Source: Thalassoglobus neptunius
GTDB lineage: Bacteria; Planctomycetota; Planctomycetia; Planctomycetales; Planctomycetaceae
NCBI RefSeq assembly: GCF_007859735.1
Contig: NZ_SIHI01000001.1
Coordinates: 2,433,249 to 2,497,248 of the forward strand
Direction of reading: 5' to 3'
DNA length: 64,000 bases
Part shown: one piece after another, positions 34,742-45,253 of the stretch
Layout: each line of letters starts with the position of its first letter
Numbering within the stretch: position 1 is the stretch's first letter
The notes under the pieces: generated by a model
Seen by the model: only the letters and a program-made list of their open reading frames with translations
Told to the model about the DNA's origin: nothing
Databases searched by the model: none
Made by a program: the position numbers and the translations under genes

Positions 34742-36319
34742 GTGCTGTTGACGAATTCGATGCGCCGCAAGCTGGGCATCAACCTGGCTTTGGTGGTGCT
34801 GATGCTCCTCCTCTTCTCGGTCAGCAGCCTCCTGGGAATCGTCTCCTACAGGCGGATGGTGAGTGATCTCGCATTGAGTATCACCAACATCCCGCGACGC
34901 GACGAGTTAGTCGCCACGCTCACTTCGCTCGTCAAACCGCTGCAAGCCCCCATTCCTGGGCCGACAGCTCCGGTTTCCTCTCAAATCGACGCAGCCAAAG
35001 CACAATACCGCCACTTCGGACAGGTTTTCAGCGATGTCGAAGAACGCGTCGCCAACTTTCAGCAGCAGTGCCACAACTTGCCCGAAAGCCTGCGGCCGAG
35101 CTATCCCGAGGAGAGTTCGTACAACTCAATGTTTCTCACCGTCAAAAATCGGCTCGCCCAATTGCGGTCAGAACAGGACTTCGTCTTCGATCCGAGACTT
35201 CGCGCGGAATTCCATCACGATGTGATTCGAACCGTTGCGGAGCTAACTTCGATTGCCGAAAAACTCCCGGACCCGTCAAACCGACTCGGAGAACGACTCA
35301 AAGAAGCCAGCGAAGATTACAAGTTTCACTTCCGGATGGTCATGGCCACGGGACTCATCTCGCTGGCCCTCTTTTCACTTCTCAGCTACTGGACCTGGAA
35401 GTGGATTTTCGCCCCGATCCATCGACTGACCGTCGGAGTGGACAAAATTTCCAGCGGCGATTACGGCTTTCGGCTGCAGGTCGACACAACTTGTGAACTG
35501 TCTCAGATGGGACAAACGTTCAACAAGATGGCTGCCAAAATCGAACAAGACCAGCGAGACAAAGAACGCGAAATCGCCGAGCGAAGCAAACAACTGGTGC
35601 AGTCAGAACGACTCGCTGGGGCAGGGTTTCTCGCTTCGGGTGTGGCCCACGAAATCAACAATCCACTCACCGTGATCATGACCGCTGCCAGTGGTCTCGA
35701 CCGACGCTTGACCGATGATGTCCTCAGTTCGATGTCCGACAAAGACCGAAAACGCGTCCACGACTACCTTCAGTTGATTCAGTCCGAGACGGAACGCTGC
35801 GAACGAATCACTAAGAAGCTGCTTGATTTTTCTTATGGAAGCGGCGACGAGCGGAATCTCTATGATGTCGTGGCTGTCGCTCAGGAAGTGGCTTCCATGG
35901 TCGGCCATCTCAGCAAATATCAGGATCGAACCGTCACTGTGAATCGAACGGAACCGTTACACGCCTGGGTGAATGGACCTGAAATCAAGCAGGTTGTTCT
36001 GAATCTCGTGGCAAACGGTTTGGATGCCTGCAGCTCTGGCGGTCGCGTTGATATTTCGATTGAAGAACTCGTCGACGATGTCCAAATCACGATCGCCGAC
36101 AATGGAAGCGGAATGTCTCCAGAGCAACGCCAAAAGATCTTCGAGCCGTTTTTTACGACCAAGGAGATCGGAAAAGGAACCGGTCTCGGGCTCTCGATCA
36201 CACACCGGATCGTTGCCGATCACTACGGAACTCTCGAAGTTGCCAGCGACGGGCCGGGACAAGGATCGACATTCACTCTCAGGCTCCCCAAACGGGAAGC
36301 ACGTTCAAGCGCTGCTTAG
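34742..36319 (+). CDS. HAMP-domain sensor histidine kinase
   Basis: 525 residues from a GTG at 34742 with GGAAGGA eight bases upstream. The frame is open back to 34676 but without a ribosome site. Membrane helix 1 is at about 11-36, a sensor region of about 160 residues follows, and helix 2 is at about 199-222, followed by HAMP (about 222-275). The kinase core is complete: H-box [15 protein letters not shown] with His303, N-box [12 protein letters not shown]-box [10 protein letters not shown], and G2 box [11 protein letters not shown]. It should autophosphorylate and pass phosphate to a response regulator. No receiver gene is adjacent; the PAS-GAF-receiver protein 2.5 kb upstream is a possible partner. 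Its stop codon TAG is the first base triplet of an interspersed element. Confidence 0.93.
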   Translation: MLLTNSMRRKLGINLALVVLMLLLFSVSSLLGIVSYRRMVSDLALSITNIPRRDELVATLTSLVKPLQAPIPGPTAPVSSQIDAAKAQYRHFGQVFSDVEERVANFQQQCHNLPESLRPSYPEESSYNSMFLTVKNRLAQLRSEQDFVFDPRLRAEFHHDVIRTVAELTSIAEKLPDPSNRLGERLKEASEDYKFHFRMVMATGLISLALFSLLSYWTWKWIFAPIHRLTVGVDKISSGDYGFRLQVDTTCELSQMGQTFNKMAAKIEQDQRDKEREIAERSKQLVQSERLAGAGFLASGVAHEINNPLTVIMTAASGLDRRLTDDVLSSMSDKDRKRVHDYLQLIQSETERCERITKKLLDFSYGSGDERNLYDVVAVAQEVASMVGHLSKYQDRTVTVNRTEPLHAWVNGPEIKQVVLNLVANGLDACSSGGRVDISIEELVDDVQITIADNGSGMSPEQRQKIFEPFFTTKEIGKGTGLGLSITHRIVADHYGTLEVASDGPGQGSTFTLRLPKREARSSAA

Positions 36320-36350
36320 AGCAAGTTGCACTTTCTTGTGCACTCGCTTA
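36317..36350 (+). repeat. Interspersed palindromic element, partial copy D
   Basis: TAGAGCAAGTTGCACTTTC, then TTGTGCACTCGCTT, matches the left part of the full elements; the right part is missing or changed beyond recognition. The TAG is the stop codon of the histidine kinase gene. Confidence 0.7.
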
Positions 36351-36481
36351 ATGCACTGGCCTGAACGCATTTCATTCAATGGATGCGAGGAAACCGCCTC
36401 GATCGTGCGAACTCACGATCCAATTCTCGACGAAAACCAAGTCAGAAACTCCAGCGGAGATCCTGGCTCAGTCAATATGCT

Positions 36482-39301
36482 TTACTCGTCGATCTGGAAA
36501 GCCGCCTTGAGAAGTTGGTCCTGCTCAAACTTATGTGTTCGTGACGATCCCGTCGCAGGGCTGGCCGAAGCTGGTCGGCTGATTCGCTCGAACGGAAAAC
36601 GTTTCAGGAAATGCTCTCCGAACCGGATTCGGAGAAAGCCCCACGCTCCCATGTTCGATGGTTCCTCCTGGACCCAGGCGACAGGAGTTCCATCAGCAAT
36701 TGGGGCCAGAAGTTCGCGAATCCACTTCGTTGGGAATGGATACAACTGCTCGATCCGGACGATCATCGAATGTTTGTCCCCGATCTCCGCCCGACGTTCA
36801 ATCAAGTCGTAATAGATTTTTCCGCTACAAAGAAGGATCTGTTTCACATCCTCAGGCTTGGGAGCTTCAGGATCGGGCAGAACGCTCCGGAATCGTCCTT
36901 CTGAAAGATCATCGAGGGACGAAACACACGCTTTGTGTCGAAGCAAACTCTTCGGAGTCATCACGATGAGAGGCTTTTTCCACTTTCGGAGAACCTGTCG
37001 ACGAAGCAAATGGAAGAACTGTGCCGGAGTCGTCGGCTGGCAGACTTGAATATTGTCTTCGGCAGCCAGATTGAGGAACCGTTCCAGGCGAGCACTCGAG
37101 TGCTCCGGTCCCTGTCCTTCAAACCCATGCGGAAGAAGCATCACAAGACCACTCAGCCGGTCCCATTTGTCCTCCGCACTGGCGATGAACTGATCAATGA
37201 TCACCTGAGCTGCGTTGACGAAATCGCCAAACTGTGCTTCCCAAACGACAAGACCTTCTGGACAGTCCAGGCTGTAACCGTATTCAAATCCGACAACGCC
37301 AGCCTCAGAAAGCGGGCTGTTGTGGAGATTCACATATCCGCGTTCGTTGATGATATTATTGAACGAGACGAATGCGTCGCCCGTTTCATGATCATAGAGC
37401 ACTGCATGCCGGTGACTGAACGTTCCGCGACGGACATCTTGCCCACTCATTCTGAATGGTCGGTGTTCATCGAGGATCGAAGCGATAGCGAGGACTTCAG
37501 CACATCCCCAGTCGAGCGGCTGTTCTCCATCAGCCATCGCTCTACGTGCTTCAAGAATTCGTTGAGCTTTAGGATGCGGTCGGAAGCCCTCGGGAAGCTC
37601 AATGAGCCGATGGATTAACTGGCTCATCTTGTCTCGATCCATCCCGGTGATCGGAGAATCGGCTTCTTTCGCGGGACCACCGTGATAACCAGCCCAGATC
37701 CCGCCCCAGTGATCGACGCATCGAATAAAGTCGTCGCGGCGGGCCTCTGCCAACTCTGTTTCGAGTCGTTCGCGACGATCCTTTTCGATTTTCTCCGCTT
37801 CTTCTCGCGTCACTCCACGCAAGTTCAGCAAGCTGTTCATGTACCCTTCAAAGACTGTCGGGTGCTTGCGAATCTCTTTGTACATCACAGGTTGGGTGAA
37901 TGACGGCTCATCACCTTCGTTGTGTCCCCGTCGTCGATAGCAATACATATCGATGACAACATCACGCTTGAACTTCTTGCGGAAGTCGAGTGCCAGATTG
38001 ACGACCTGTGCGACAGCTTCGGGATCTTCTCCATTCACATGGAAAATCGGAATCTGCAGCATCTTTGCGATGTCAGTCGCATAAGTTGTTGACCGTCCCT
38101 CGCGCGGGGTCGTCGTGAATCCAACTTGATTGTTCACGATAATATGGATCGTCCCGCCGGTGCGATATCCTGCGAGTTCGCTGAGATTCAACGTCTCCTG
38201 AACAATGCCTTCCCCAGCGAATGCCGCATCCCCGTGAATCAGGATGACCGCCCCAAGTTCCCGTTTGAAATCGCGTGCCCGGTCCATCTTGGCTCTCATT
38301 CGCCCCTGAGCGACAGTATTCACAAACTCGAGGTGACTCGGATTAAAGCAAAGCGACAGGTGAACATTTTTCCCGAGCGAAGTTTCCCAGTTCCAACTGT
38401 AGCCGAGATGGTATTTCACATCGCCCCGACCGATTTGAAGCTCCGGATCCGCATCATCAAATTCTCGGAAGATGACGCGCGGACTCTTCCCCATAATGTT
38501 GGCAAGGACGTTGAGTCGACCGCGGTGTGCCATCCCGATGACAATTTCACGAACGCCCTGATTGCCGGCCTTCTCGATCGCCATATCGAGAAGAGGAATC
38601 AAACTCTCTGCCCCTTCGAGTGAAAAACTCTTGGCCCCCACAAATTTTCGAGCCAGAAACTCTTCGAAGACGACAGCATCCGCCAACCGCTGAAGAATTC
38701 GCAACTGCTCTGTGCGTTCGAGCTTAATGCGATTCCCGGTTTCTTCCATTCGCTGCGCGAGCCACAGACGCACTTGCAGACTATCGATATGAAAGTACTG
38801 AGCACCGATGCTTCGACAGTAGGTCTGTTTCAGCCAGTTGATGATTCCTCTTAATGTCCGCGTCGCTGGTCCGCCAACCCAGGACGTCGAGACTTCTCGG
38901 TCGAAATCGTCTTCGCCGAATCCGTAAAATGCAGGGTCCAATTCCGGTGGACTGGGACGCTCCGAACCGAGCGGGTCAACGGAAGCAAGAATGTGACCAC
39001 GAACGCGGTAGTTCCGAATCAACTGGTCGAGACGTTCCTGACGGGCTGCTTCGTCCAGTTTCCCTGCCGGTCCCTGATAGGGAATATCCGTCCCGAGTCC
39101 CGGAGGATTGAACATCGATCTCGACGGAAACGGACTGGAAGACGTCCAGCCACCGCTGAGTCGATCATCTCCATTCTTGAGAGAATCGAAATACTCTCGC
39201 CATTCCACGTCGACCGAATTCGGATCGAGGAGATAACTTGAGAAGAGATCTTCGACGAAGGACAGGTTTTGGCTGCCGACGGAAACAGGTTGCGAACTCA
39301 C
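36482..39301 (-). CDS. sucA: 2-oxoglutarate dehydrogenase E1 component
   Basis: About 939 residues, the normal length. Recognisable stretches are the E1 N-terminus [37 protein letters not shown], the thiamine diphosphate-binding [36 protein letters not shown], and the C-terminal [13 protein letters not shown]. It decarboxylates 2-oxoglutarate in the TCA cycle and passes the succinyl group to the lipoyl E2. No sucB or lpd gene is in the window. I prefer the GTG at 39301, with GGAGCG seven bases upstream, over a TTG at 39328 that lacks a ribosome site. Confidence 0.96.
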   Translation of the reverse strand: MSSQPVSVGSQNLSFVEDLFSSYLLDPNSVDVEWREYFDSLKNGDDRLSGGWTSSSPFPSRSMFNPPGLGTDIPYQGPAGKLDEAARQERLDQLIRNYRVRGHILASVDPLGSERPSPPELDPAFYGFGEDDFDREVSTSWVGGPATRTLRGIINWLKQTYCRSIGAQYFHIDSLQVRLWLAQRMEETGNRIKLERTEQLRILQRLADAVVFEEFLARKFVGAKSFSLEGAESLIPLLDMAIEKAGNQGVREIVIGMAHRGRLNVLANIMGKSPRVIFREFDDADPELQIGRGDVKYHLGYSWNWETSLGKNVHLSLCFNPSHLEFVNTVAQGRMRAKMDRARDFKRELGAVILIHGDAAFAGEGIVQETLNLSELAGYRTGGTIHIIVNNQVGFTTTPREGRSTTYATDIAKMLQIPIFHVNGEDPEAVAQVVNLALDFRKKFKRDVVIDMYCYRRRGHNEGDEPSFTQPVMYKEIRKHPTVFEGYMNSLLNLRGVTREEAEKIEKDRRERLETELAEARRDDFIRCVDHWGGIWAGYHGGPAKEADSPITGMDRDKMSQLIHRLIELPEGFRPHPKAQRILEARRAMADGEQPLDWGCAEVLAIASILDEHRPFRMSGQDVRRGTFSHRHAVLYDHETGDAFVSFNNIINERGYVNLHNSPLSEAGVVGFEYGYSLDCPEGLVVWEAQFGDFVNAAQVIIDQFIASAEDKWDRLSGLVMLLPHGFEGQGPEHSSARLERFLNLAAEDNIQVCQPTTPAQFFHLLRRQVLRKWKKPLIVMTPKSLLRHKACVSSLDDLSEGRFRSVLPDPEAPKPEDVKQILLCSGKIYYDLIERRAEIGDKHSMIVRIEQLYPFPTKWIRELLAPIADGTPVAWVQEEPSNMGAWGFLRIRFGEHFLKRFPFERISRPASASPATGSSRTHKFEQDQLLKAAFQIDE

Positions 39302-39758
39302 GATGAACGCTCCAAATGGAGTCTGCAAAGGCTAAGCGAGCACTGCAGCGATTTTGGCCGCAGGTTTCTTAAATTCAATGCCGACATCAAACAAAAGAGA
39401 TTGATTTTTCGGAATGAAGTTCAGGCCGAACGAGGGAGGCACAAAAGGGACATTCCGAATGACCATCACAGGACGAAAATAACTTGAAGACGACTCAGAC
39501 CACTTCGTGTGGTCGAACGAACGGATTGCATGCACATTCACAGTAGCGGCACTTGTCCCGGAGATGGCTCCGGGCCTTTGCGAATCGGATTGAACAGGAG
39601 AACAGTCATCGAGTTCGTGATGTGTTCCGACAGAAATCGGGACCACTCCGCTCAGACAATCTTCTCACCGTAACGGTTCACCCCGACATTCGAAATGTGT
39701 TTGCTCGTAGGATTTCGTAAACCTTATTCAGAAAACTGCTCTAATTTCGGCGACCACT
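39302..39758. other. Intergenic region between sucA and the DapA-family gene
   Basis: About 457 bases between divergent genes, so it should hold both promoters. An open frame at 39332-39646 (minus, 104 codons) overlaps the likely sucA leader, has no ribosome site, and its composition is not convincing. No RNA gene or repeat was seen. Confidence 0.45.
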
Positions 39759-40787
39759 ATGCATCCACAGCGACTTTCCGGAATTTTCACTCCCAATCTG
39801 GTTCCATTCGACTCGAACCAGAATATTAACGAAGCCGAGTTGCGCCGATATGTCGACTGGCTCATCGAACGAGGAGTTCACGGTCTCTATCCGAATGGTT
39901 CGACCGGGGAATTTACTCGATTCACCCCCGAAGAACGAAGACGGATTGTCAAGATTATCGCCGATCAGAACCGTGGACGGGTTCCCATTCTGGCAGGAGC
40001 GGCCGAAGCCAACGTCCGCGAAACAATCAAAGCGTGTGAATACTACTCCGATCTTGGAGTCCGCGCGGTCGCGATTGTCGCACCTTTCTACTACAAGCTG
40101 AGTCCTTCTTCCGTCTATGCGTATTTCCGCGAAATCGGCCAGAATACTCCGATCGATGTGACTCTCTACAACATTCCGATGTTCGCGAGTCCGATCGACG
40201 TTCCGACAGTCCAGCGGCTCAGCGAGGAATGTCCTCGAATTGTCGCGATCAAAGATTCTTCCGGAGAAATCCCTCACATGATCCGCATGATTCAGGCGGT
40301 CCGCCCGAATCGACCGGAATTCAGTTTCCTGACAGGCTGGGACGCCGCATTGATGCCGATGCTCCTCGTCGGCTGCGACGGCGGCACAAATGCTTCAAGC
40401 GGAGTTGTCCCTGAAGTCACACGAAAACTCTACGACCTGACAGTCTCTGGCCAAATCGAAGCTGCTCGGGAAATCCAGTACGACCTCGTCACTCTCTTCG
40501 ACACGATGATTTATCAGGCCGAATTCCCCGAAGGATTCCGGGCAGCTGTCGAATTGCGTGGATTCCAGATGGGAAGAGGACGGCAACCGATGTCGACCGA
40601 ACAACTGGAGGACCTGTCAACGCTTTCCAACACGCTCCAATGCCTGCTTTCTCAACATGGATTCACCGATCAGCCCGTGGGAGGCTGTCCCATTCCGCCC
40701 GGTGAGTCCTCCGCAAACGGTTCAGACGTCGGACAAATCGTGGGAACCGTTGTCGCAGAATTGAAAAGACGCGGCCTGATTTCGTGA
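39759..40787 (+). CDS. Dihydrodipicolinate synthase / N-acetylneuraminate lyase family protein
   Basis: 342 residues, about 45 longer than DapA because of a C-terminal extension ending [15 protein letters not shown]. It is a class I aldolase TIM barrel. The pyruvate-binding loop is [15 protein letters not shown], the catalytic Tyr is in LYNIP (Tyr137), and the Schiff-base Lys is in VAIKDSSGE (Lys165). DapA itself usually has GTTGE; here GSTGE suggests a sugar-acid or other 2-oxo acid lyase, so I give no gene symbol. No sugar catabolism genes adjoin. The ATG at 39759 has no strong ribosome site but fits the family N-terminus ([13 protein letters not shown]). Confidence 0.88.
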   Translation: MHPQRLSGIFTPNLVPFDSNQNINEAELRRYVDWLIERGVHGLYPNGSTGEFTRFTPEERRRIVKIIADQNRGRVPILAGAAEANVRETIKACEYYSDLGVRAVAIVAPFYYKLSPSSVYAYFREIGQNTPIDVTLYNIPMFASPIDVPTVQRLSEECPRIVAIKDSSGEIPHMIRMIQAVRPNRPEFSFLTGWDAALMPMLLVGCDGGTNASSGVVPEVTRKLYDLTVSGQIEAAREIQYDLVTLFDTMIYQAEFPEGFRAAVELRGFQMGRGRQPMSTEQLEDLSTLSNTLQCLLSQHGFTDQPVGGCPIPPGESSANGSDVGQIVGTVVAELKRRGLIS

Positions 40788-40944
40788 CGAAAGAACGCGA
40801 ATTCTGCCAGTCGATCCTGTCGTCACTCCTAAATTCTGGAACGGCTTTGAATCGACTGGCATCTTCACGAATCTGACACTAACATCGCCGCTTGCATTTG
40901 GTCGTTTTCGTATTCCTTCACAGCTGCGGGACTGGTTCAGGATC

Positions 40945-41307
40945 ATGCCCACCGTTACGTTCAAGAACCTGAAGAACAAGAAGATTGTCGTTCCAGAAGG
41001 TTCCAATCTGCGTCGTGAAGCCCATAAGAACGGCATTCCAATGCATTCTGGGGTTCACCAATATCTGAATTGCCACGGAAACGGCATGTGCGGCAGCTGC
41101 CGCGTGATCGTCAAGTCGGGCAGCGAACACCTGAAGCGAAAAACATGGTGGGAAAAAATCCTGCTCCTGCTCAACCCAATGTGGTTGTTCGCTCGGATTG
41201 GTCACGAACAAGACATGACCCTCGCCTGCCAGACACGCGTGAATGGCGATTGCGAGATCGAATCGACTCCACCGATGAACTGGAGCGGCGAGGAATTCTG
41301 GGTCTAA
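40945..41307 (+). CDS. 2Fe-2S ferredoxin-like protein with inserted hydrophobic loop
   Basis: 120 residues. A plant-type ferredoxin fold is indicated by the cluster ligands Cys43, Cys49, Cys52 (NCHGNGMCGSC) and Cys95 (LACQTRVNGDC). The first spacing is five residues, one more than the usual plant CX4C. Between the third and fourth cysteines are 42 residues, longer than the family norm of about 29, including a hydrophobic stretch (KILLLLNPMWLFARI) that could associate with a membrane. Probably a one-electron carrier. The partner is not indicated by the neighbours. The ATG start is preceded by a weak GGTTCAGGATC site. Confidence 0.87.
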   Translation: MPTVTFKNLKNKKIVVPEGSNLRREAHKNGIPMHSGVHQYLNCHGNGMCGSCRVIVKSGSEHLKRKTWWEKILLLLNPMWLFARIGHEQDMTLACQTRVNGDCEIESTPPMNWSGEEFWV

Positions 41308-41412
41308 CCCACTCGCACAGCTTCCGTCTCGTCACCCGAACTCGTTCCGTTGGATGACCGACACGCTGGCTCGCGAAAATCGCTTCCATTGCAGTTGAAA
41401 CAGACTGATCGC

Positions 41413-42726
41413 TTATTGAGTGGTCAGTGCGTTGGTCAGCAATCCGTTCTCAATAAGAGAAACCGCCTGCCAGGCATCTTTGCGAGCTGTATTCAGCGAG
41501 AGCAAGACCTCAACGTACGACTGTTGCGCCGTTAAGAGCCCGAGATAGGACATCTCTCCACTTTTATAGAGTGTCTGAGCTGTCTCCAGATTCTCTTGAG
41601 AAAGTGGAAGAAGCTCGTTTTCGATCTGCTTCAGTGTCTGTACTGCGACTCCGTATTCTCGAAACGCTTCCACAAACTGTTCTCTTAGTGCCAGTTCGAG
41701 GCGTTTCGCTCGGAAGCTCGCCTGCACATAGTCGGCACACGCTGCTGCGACACGACCGGAATTTCGATTGTTGACCGGCAGCTCAAAACCAAACTGCAAA
41801 TTCACGATCGTGTCGTAAGACGAATTGTCATACTGGACGCCGACTTGCGACTGGAGATTGGGAATCGGCTCGACCTGTTCACGCTGCACAGCCCACTGAT
41901 GCCGGACCATTTCCGCCCGGGCTGTTTCAATCGCTGGGTGCCTGGCAATCGCTTTCGGAAGTTCGACTTCGAAGTTGAGATCCGGAACCGCTTCACTCAG
42001 CGAACCATCAACATGATCGAGATTGATCGGCTCGCCTCCCATCACCACTTCAAGAGCCCGCTTGGCTGCCAGGACCTGCGTCCCGGCATTCTGATGTCGA
42101 AGTTCGTTCTCTTTCAAACGAAGCTGTGCCTGAAGCAACTCACCTCGCCCAACCTGACCCGCCTGGACAAGCTGCTCAGTCAGAGAAACACCATCCTGAA
42201 GAATTGCTTCCATCACATGGAGAATTTCTTCCCGCTTTCTGGCTGCAAGCAGGTCATAAAACCGCTGGCGAACATCTCCGATCACACGAAGTCGCTGCAC
42301 TTCAGTTTGCCAGCGAGCGGTCTCGACTTCCCATCCCCCGATTTGCCCGTTCAGCCCGAGCTTGTTCGCGGTGACAAACTCCTGCGAGTAATACACTCCC
42401 TGCATTCCGGCTCGTCCGTTGTCACCGATCTCCGAAGCCTGATATCCGACAGTCGGATTGGGCTTACGAGTTGAATTCCATCGCAACCCACGGAATCGAT
42501 CCACAGTCGAACTTTTCTCGTGAATCGAAGGATGATGCTGAAGCGCAAGGGAAACCGCGTGATCCAACGTCAATGCGCCAGCGCGATCGGCTTCACTCCC
42601 CGGAGTCTCAACTTGATCATCAAGTGGCGGAATCGGGACGGCCAGATTCATCGCAATGTCATCGCCCCAGCAACTGCTGCCAATGGTCAATAATACGATC
42701 AGGCAATGAAACCGGTTCGTTCTCAC
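41413..42726 (-). CDS. TolC-like outer membrane efflux protein
   Basis: 437 residues from a GTG at 42726 with GGGAAGGT five bases upstream. The frame is open further, but only this start gives a signal-peptide-like N-terminus (RTNRFHCLIVLLTIGSSC). Two OEP repeats are visible. The first begins LTLDHAVSLALQHHPSIHEK, the second has LPKAIARHPAIETARAEMV; long coiled-coil helices lie between (for example GRGELLQAQLRLKENELRHQ). The family (CusC/CzcC-like) forms trimeric channels for RND or ABC efflux. The only adaptor in the window is 26 kb away, so its pump partner is not known. An interspersed element lies just upstream. Confidence 0.9.
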   Translation of the reverse strand: MRTNRFHCLIVLLTIGSSCWGDDIAMNLAVPIPPLDDQVETPGSEADRAGALTLDHAVSLALQHHPSIHEKSSTVDRFRGLRWNSTRKPNPTVGYQASEIGDNGRAGMQGVYYSQEFVTANKLGLNGQIGGWEVETARWQTEVQRLRVIGDVRQRFYDLLAARKREEILHVMEAILQDGVSLTEQLVQAGQVGRGELLQAQLRLKENELRHQNAGTQVLAAKRALEVVMGGEPINLDHVDGSLSEAVPDLNFEVELPKAIARHPAIETARAEMVRHQWAVQREQVEPIPNLQSQVGVQYDNSSYDTIVNLQFGFELPVNNRNSGRVAAACADYVQASFRAKRLELALREQFVEAFREYGVAVQTLKQIENELLPLSQENLETAQTLYKSGEMSYLGLLTAQQSYVEVLLSLNTARKDAWQAVSLIENGLLTNALTTQ

Positions 42727-42761
42727 GAATGACCTTCCCACGATATCGAATCCTTCGCGAT

Positions 42762-42866
42762 GAGAGCATTTTCTGTTTTGGTGTGCACTCACTCGCACGA
42801 GCAAACTCAGCCTTTTAGCTGATGAAAAAGCTCAAGCGAGTGCACAGGAAAGAGCAACTTGCTCTA
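42762..42866 (-). repeat. Interspersed palindromic element, copy B
   Basis: About 105 bases, very similar to the copy at 47005-47109. Read on the minus strand it starts TAGAGCAAGTTGCTCTTTCC, has TGTGCACTCGCTTG near the left and GCGAGTGAGTGCAC near the right (inverted to each other), and ends ATGCTCT. It lies 36 bases upstream of the TolC-like start. In this copy the TAG does not serve a gene. Confidence 0.85.
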
Positions 42867-43240
42867 GCTGAAGACGACTGGCGACACCTTGCCTTTCGGG
42901 AGCAAAGGCCGCGGAGCCACTCGTTGAGAGCGAGACTCTTCAGATTGCATCGGTTGTATCAGTGCAATCAGCTGGTCCAATTCCCCGAATGCGAAGACTT
43001 CTGCCGACTGAATTCCACAATCGTTCGGCTTAACAAGACTTCACAAAATAGAGAAGACAGGAAGCATCGAGAGAGTTTTGAAGTCGATGTGCTCGAGACC
43101 AGAAGACACCCGAAAGTGAATCGCACCGGATCTGCGTGCGGAGCGAGGCTGCTCGACTCATTCTGCAGTTGCCTGTTGAGTTGCCTTGTGAAGATCGCGA
43201 TCAGGAATTTAAGCCGATTTCTGAAGATTGGCTCAAGAAT
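42867..43240. other. Region downstream of the split Rad50 operon
   Basis: About 374 bases. A plus-strand open frame (42822-43316) starts inside the repeat and runs into the neighbouring gene antisense, with Arg/Cys-rich nonsense composition. No terminator with a T-run or RNA gene was found. Confidence 0.4.
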
Positions 43241-43966
43241 TCAGAACTCCTCCGAGTCGTCCTGTCCCGTTGTCCCGTCCGGATGCCCCGGCGACAGTGC
43301 GACTTCTTCCGCCTGAATGGCTCCATGCTGATCGAGTGACAAGCGATAGACTTTGTCCGCGTACTGCTCGAAACTCTCCGGGTCGTGATGACTGATCATC
43401 AGGACCTGAAATCCCAAAGCTTGCCCCGCCTCGTAAACCATTTTCACAAGCCTGGGAACGAGATCCGGACGCAGCCAGCAGTCCTGCTCGTCAAGCACCA
43501 GAAACCGCCTGTGCTCCTTCTGATCGAGGGTCATCATCGCAAACATTCGCAGCCCGACACTTAATATGTTCGCGACAGAACCTCCCTGCCCGTTCATGAT
43601 GCTCTCTTCGTTTCCTTCGCGTTCGATGTAGAAATCGACAGAGGCTTTTCCCCGTTTGAAATCGGACCGAGCCCGGAAGCAAACTGCCTGATCCAGAATC
43701 TCCTGAAGGGCGATCGTCAGTTTCTCTTGAACCAGACCGAGCATCTTGTCAAACAATTGCTGGTTCAATGCTTCAAGGGCCGCTGTCACATCGTCGGAGA
43801 GTTCGAGAACGCGATTCACGTCCTGAAGCTGCTCGCTGACCTGTTTCGATCGTCGTTCGGTTTCGCTCCGCCGATCGATCAGGCGATCGACACGACGCCG
43901 AATGCCTTGAAGCACCTTGCTGTCAGAAGGCCCGTCGTCTTCGAAATTTGAAATGTGTGATTCCAT
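43241..43966 (-). CDS. C-terminal half of a split Rad50/SbcC-like ATPase (signature and Walker B)
   Basis: 241 residues. Residues 20-95 are helical (coiled-coil arm and base). The ATPase lobe follows: an ABC-signature-like stretch GQGGSVANILSVGLR (126-140), Walker B FLVLDEQD with Asp159 and Glu160, and the H-loop MISHHDPESF (about 191-200). There is no Walker A. The missing Walker A is encoded three genes upstream, on the polypeptide at 45250-46695. The two halves should together form one nucleotide-binding head, as the N- and C-terminal lobes do in Rad50 and SbcC. The ATG overlaps the preceding stop by one base (TAATG). The C-terminal 20 residues are acidic and probably disordered. Confidence 0.85.
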   Translation of the reverse strand: MESHISNFEDDGPSDSKVLQGIRRRVDRLIDRRSETERRSKQVSEQLQDVNRVLELSDDVTAALEALNQQLFDKMLGLVQEKLTIALQEILDQAVCFRARSDFKRGKASVDFYIEREGNEESIMNGQGGSVANILSVGLRMFAMMTLDQKEHRRFLVLDEQDCWLRPDLVPRLVKMVYEAGQALGFQVLMISHHDPESFEQYADKVYRLSLDQHGAIQAEEVALSPGHPDGTTGQDDSEEF

Positions 43967-44283
43967 TACTCGCTCGCGTCCGCGTCACTCACCCCCAAGG
44001 AACGCTCCGAATCGGTTTCAACCTTCGCAAGATCGGTTTCGATCCCTTCGAGCAGTGTCTGGTAGTCTCGCCGCTTTCGTTCGTTCTCAGCGGTGAGTTC
44101 CTCGAGCTTGCTGCGAAGTTCTTCGAGATCGTCTGTGCCGTACTTCTCAAGTGCCTCCTTCTTCAGCTTCTGGAGTTCACTTTGAGCGTTGGTCAGGTTC
44201 GTTTGCGTTGCGATCTTCTTCTCATGCAGAACCTGGTAGCGACTCTGAAGTTCTTCGATCGTCTGTTGATCCGTATCTGCCAT
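43966..44283 (-). CDS. Small coiled-coil protein in split Rad50 operon
   Basis: 105 residues, almost entirely predicted coiled coil with heptad-like spacing (for example TIEELQSRYQVLHEKKIATQ and DLEELRSKLEELTAENERKR). No cysteine, signal peptide or catalytic motif. It sits between the Mre11-like gene (one base after its stop) and the ATPase C-half (one-base overlap), so it is almost surely made with them. It could be the detached descending arm of the Rad50-like coiled coil or a clamp between the two halves; both are inference. No family recognised. Confidence 0.8.
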   Translation of the reverse strand: MADTDQQTIEELQSRYQVLHEKKIATQTNLTNAQSELQKLKKEALEKYGTDDLEELRSKLEELTAENERKRRDYQTLLEGIETDLAKVETDSERSLGVSDADASE

Positions 44284-44284
44284 T

Positions 44285-45253
44285 TCACTTCTCTCCCTCT
44301 GTCACAGCCTTCGCGAGATCCATAATCTCTTCTGCCACCTGTGGACTGAATTGTTTGACGTTCGATTCCAGAAATTCGATCAACCCGGCCCCGTCGTCGG
44401 TTCGACGCGCCTGCAGTTCGGCGAGACCAGACACGAATGCTGACCGAGTCTCGTTGCCAACCGCTTCAATCACCGCTTCGTGGAAAACTTCCTCGAATGG
44501 TTCATGAGGAATTGCGATTCTTTCCAGGTGATACTCAGCCTCATCAAGACGCAGCTCCAGAACCGATGGAACGTGCTCGCGACAAGCATCACTTCGTGAT
44601 CTTCGACTGATGTTACCGGGGGTGATCCACGACGTTCCCCCCTTGACGACTGTCTCCAGATTCCGATGGATATGCCCATTGATAATCAAGTCGATCCCAT
44701 CAATCGACCGCGGTTTGACTCGCCCCTCATCGTACCCGGGAATGAGGATATCGTGGTGCGTGACCCACACAACAACCGGGCTTCCATCCGCTTTCATCCT
44801 CTCGCAGTGCGGAGCGGAATCGAATGTCTTCGGAATTTTCTGTCGGTAAGACGAACCGGCAATCACCAACGGTCGACCTGCGACCTTACCAACCCATGGC
44901 TCGTCTCCGCTGATCAGTTTGAGATGTCCGGAATTGACAAGAAGGCTGAGCGAGTCATCGTCAGTCAACTCGGGTTGATAGTGAACATCATGGTTCCCGT
45001 AAACCGTGAGAATTTCGCCGGTGAGCAGTTGGAAAAGTTGGTTCAGCAACCAGTTCGAGTTGTCTCGAGGCTTATCGAACAAGTCGCCCAACAGAACCGG
45101 AATGAGCTTGTTCTCACGCGCATAATCCAACGACCAGCGAAGCTTCTCCAGAATGACTTCGGGATAATTGTCCTTCCGAAAACCGGGCTGTCGGCTTTCG
45201 AGATGCGGATCCCCGATGAATAACGCCCCGTTCCATTCTTCGATCGACATCAT
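44285..45253 (-). CDS. Mre11/SbcD-like metallophosphoesterase
   Basis: 322 residues from the ATG at 45253, which overlaps the stop of the upstream ATPase half (ATGA). All calcineurin-like metal motifs are present in order: GDPHLES (Asp15, His17), GDLFDKP (Asp57), GNHD (Asn87, His88), WVTHHDI, and NGHIHRN. This is the pattern of Mre11/SbcD nucleases, which use two Mn ions to cut DNA ends while a Rad50/SbcC ATPase controls access. The C-terminal 90 residues (RIAIPHEPFEEVFHEAVIEA onward) may be the ATPase-binding region. Shorter than SbcD (about 400). Its position between the two ATPase halves makes a nuclease-ATPase complex very likely. Confidence 0.9.
   Translation of the reverse strand: MMSIEEWNGALFIGDPHLESRQPGFRKDNYPEVILEKLRWSLDYARENKLIPVLLGDLFDKPRDNSNWLLNQLFQLLTGEILTVYGNHDVHYQPELTDDDSLSLLVNSGHLKLISGDEPWVGKVAGRPLVIAGSSYRQKIPKTFDSAPHCERMKADGSPVVVWVTHHDILIPGYDEGRVKPRSIDGIDLIINGHIHRNLETVVKGGTSWITPGNISRRSRSDACREHVPSVLELRLDEAEYHLERIAIPHEPFEEVFHEAVIEAVGNETRSAFVSGLAELQARRTDDGAGLIEFLESNVKQFSPQVAEEIMDLAKAVTEGEK

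Noticed and set aside
36024..36812. 262-codon plus-strand frame
   Set aside because: Overlaps the histidine kinase in another frame and sucA antisense; starts inside the kinase without a ribosome site.
39332..39646. 104-codon minus-strand frame upstream of sucA
   Set aside because: No ribosome site, no recognisable domain, lies in the expected promoter region.
39759..40787. Calling the lyase DapA proper
   Set aside because: GSTGE instead of GTTGE, a long C-terminal extension and no lysine pathway neighbours.
42822..43316. 164-codon plus-strand frame
   Set aside because: Begins in a repeat element and ends antisense to the ATPase C-half; Arg/Cys-rich nonsense composition.
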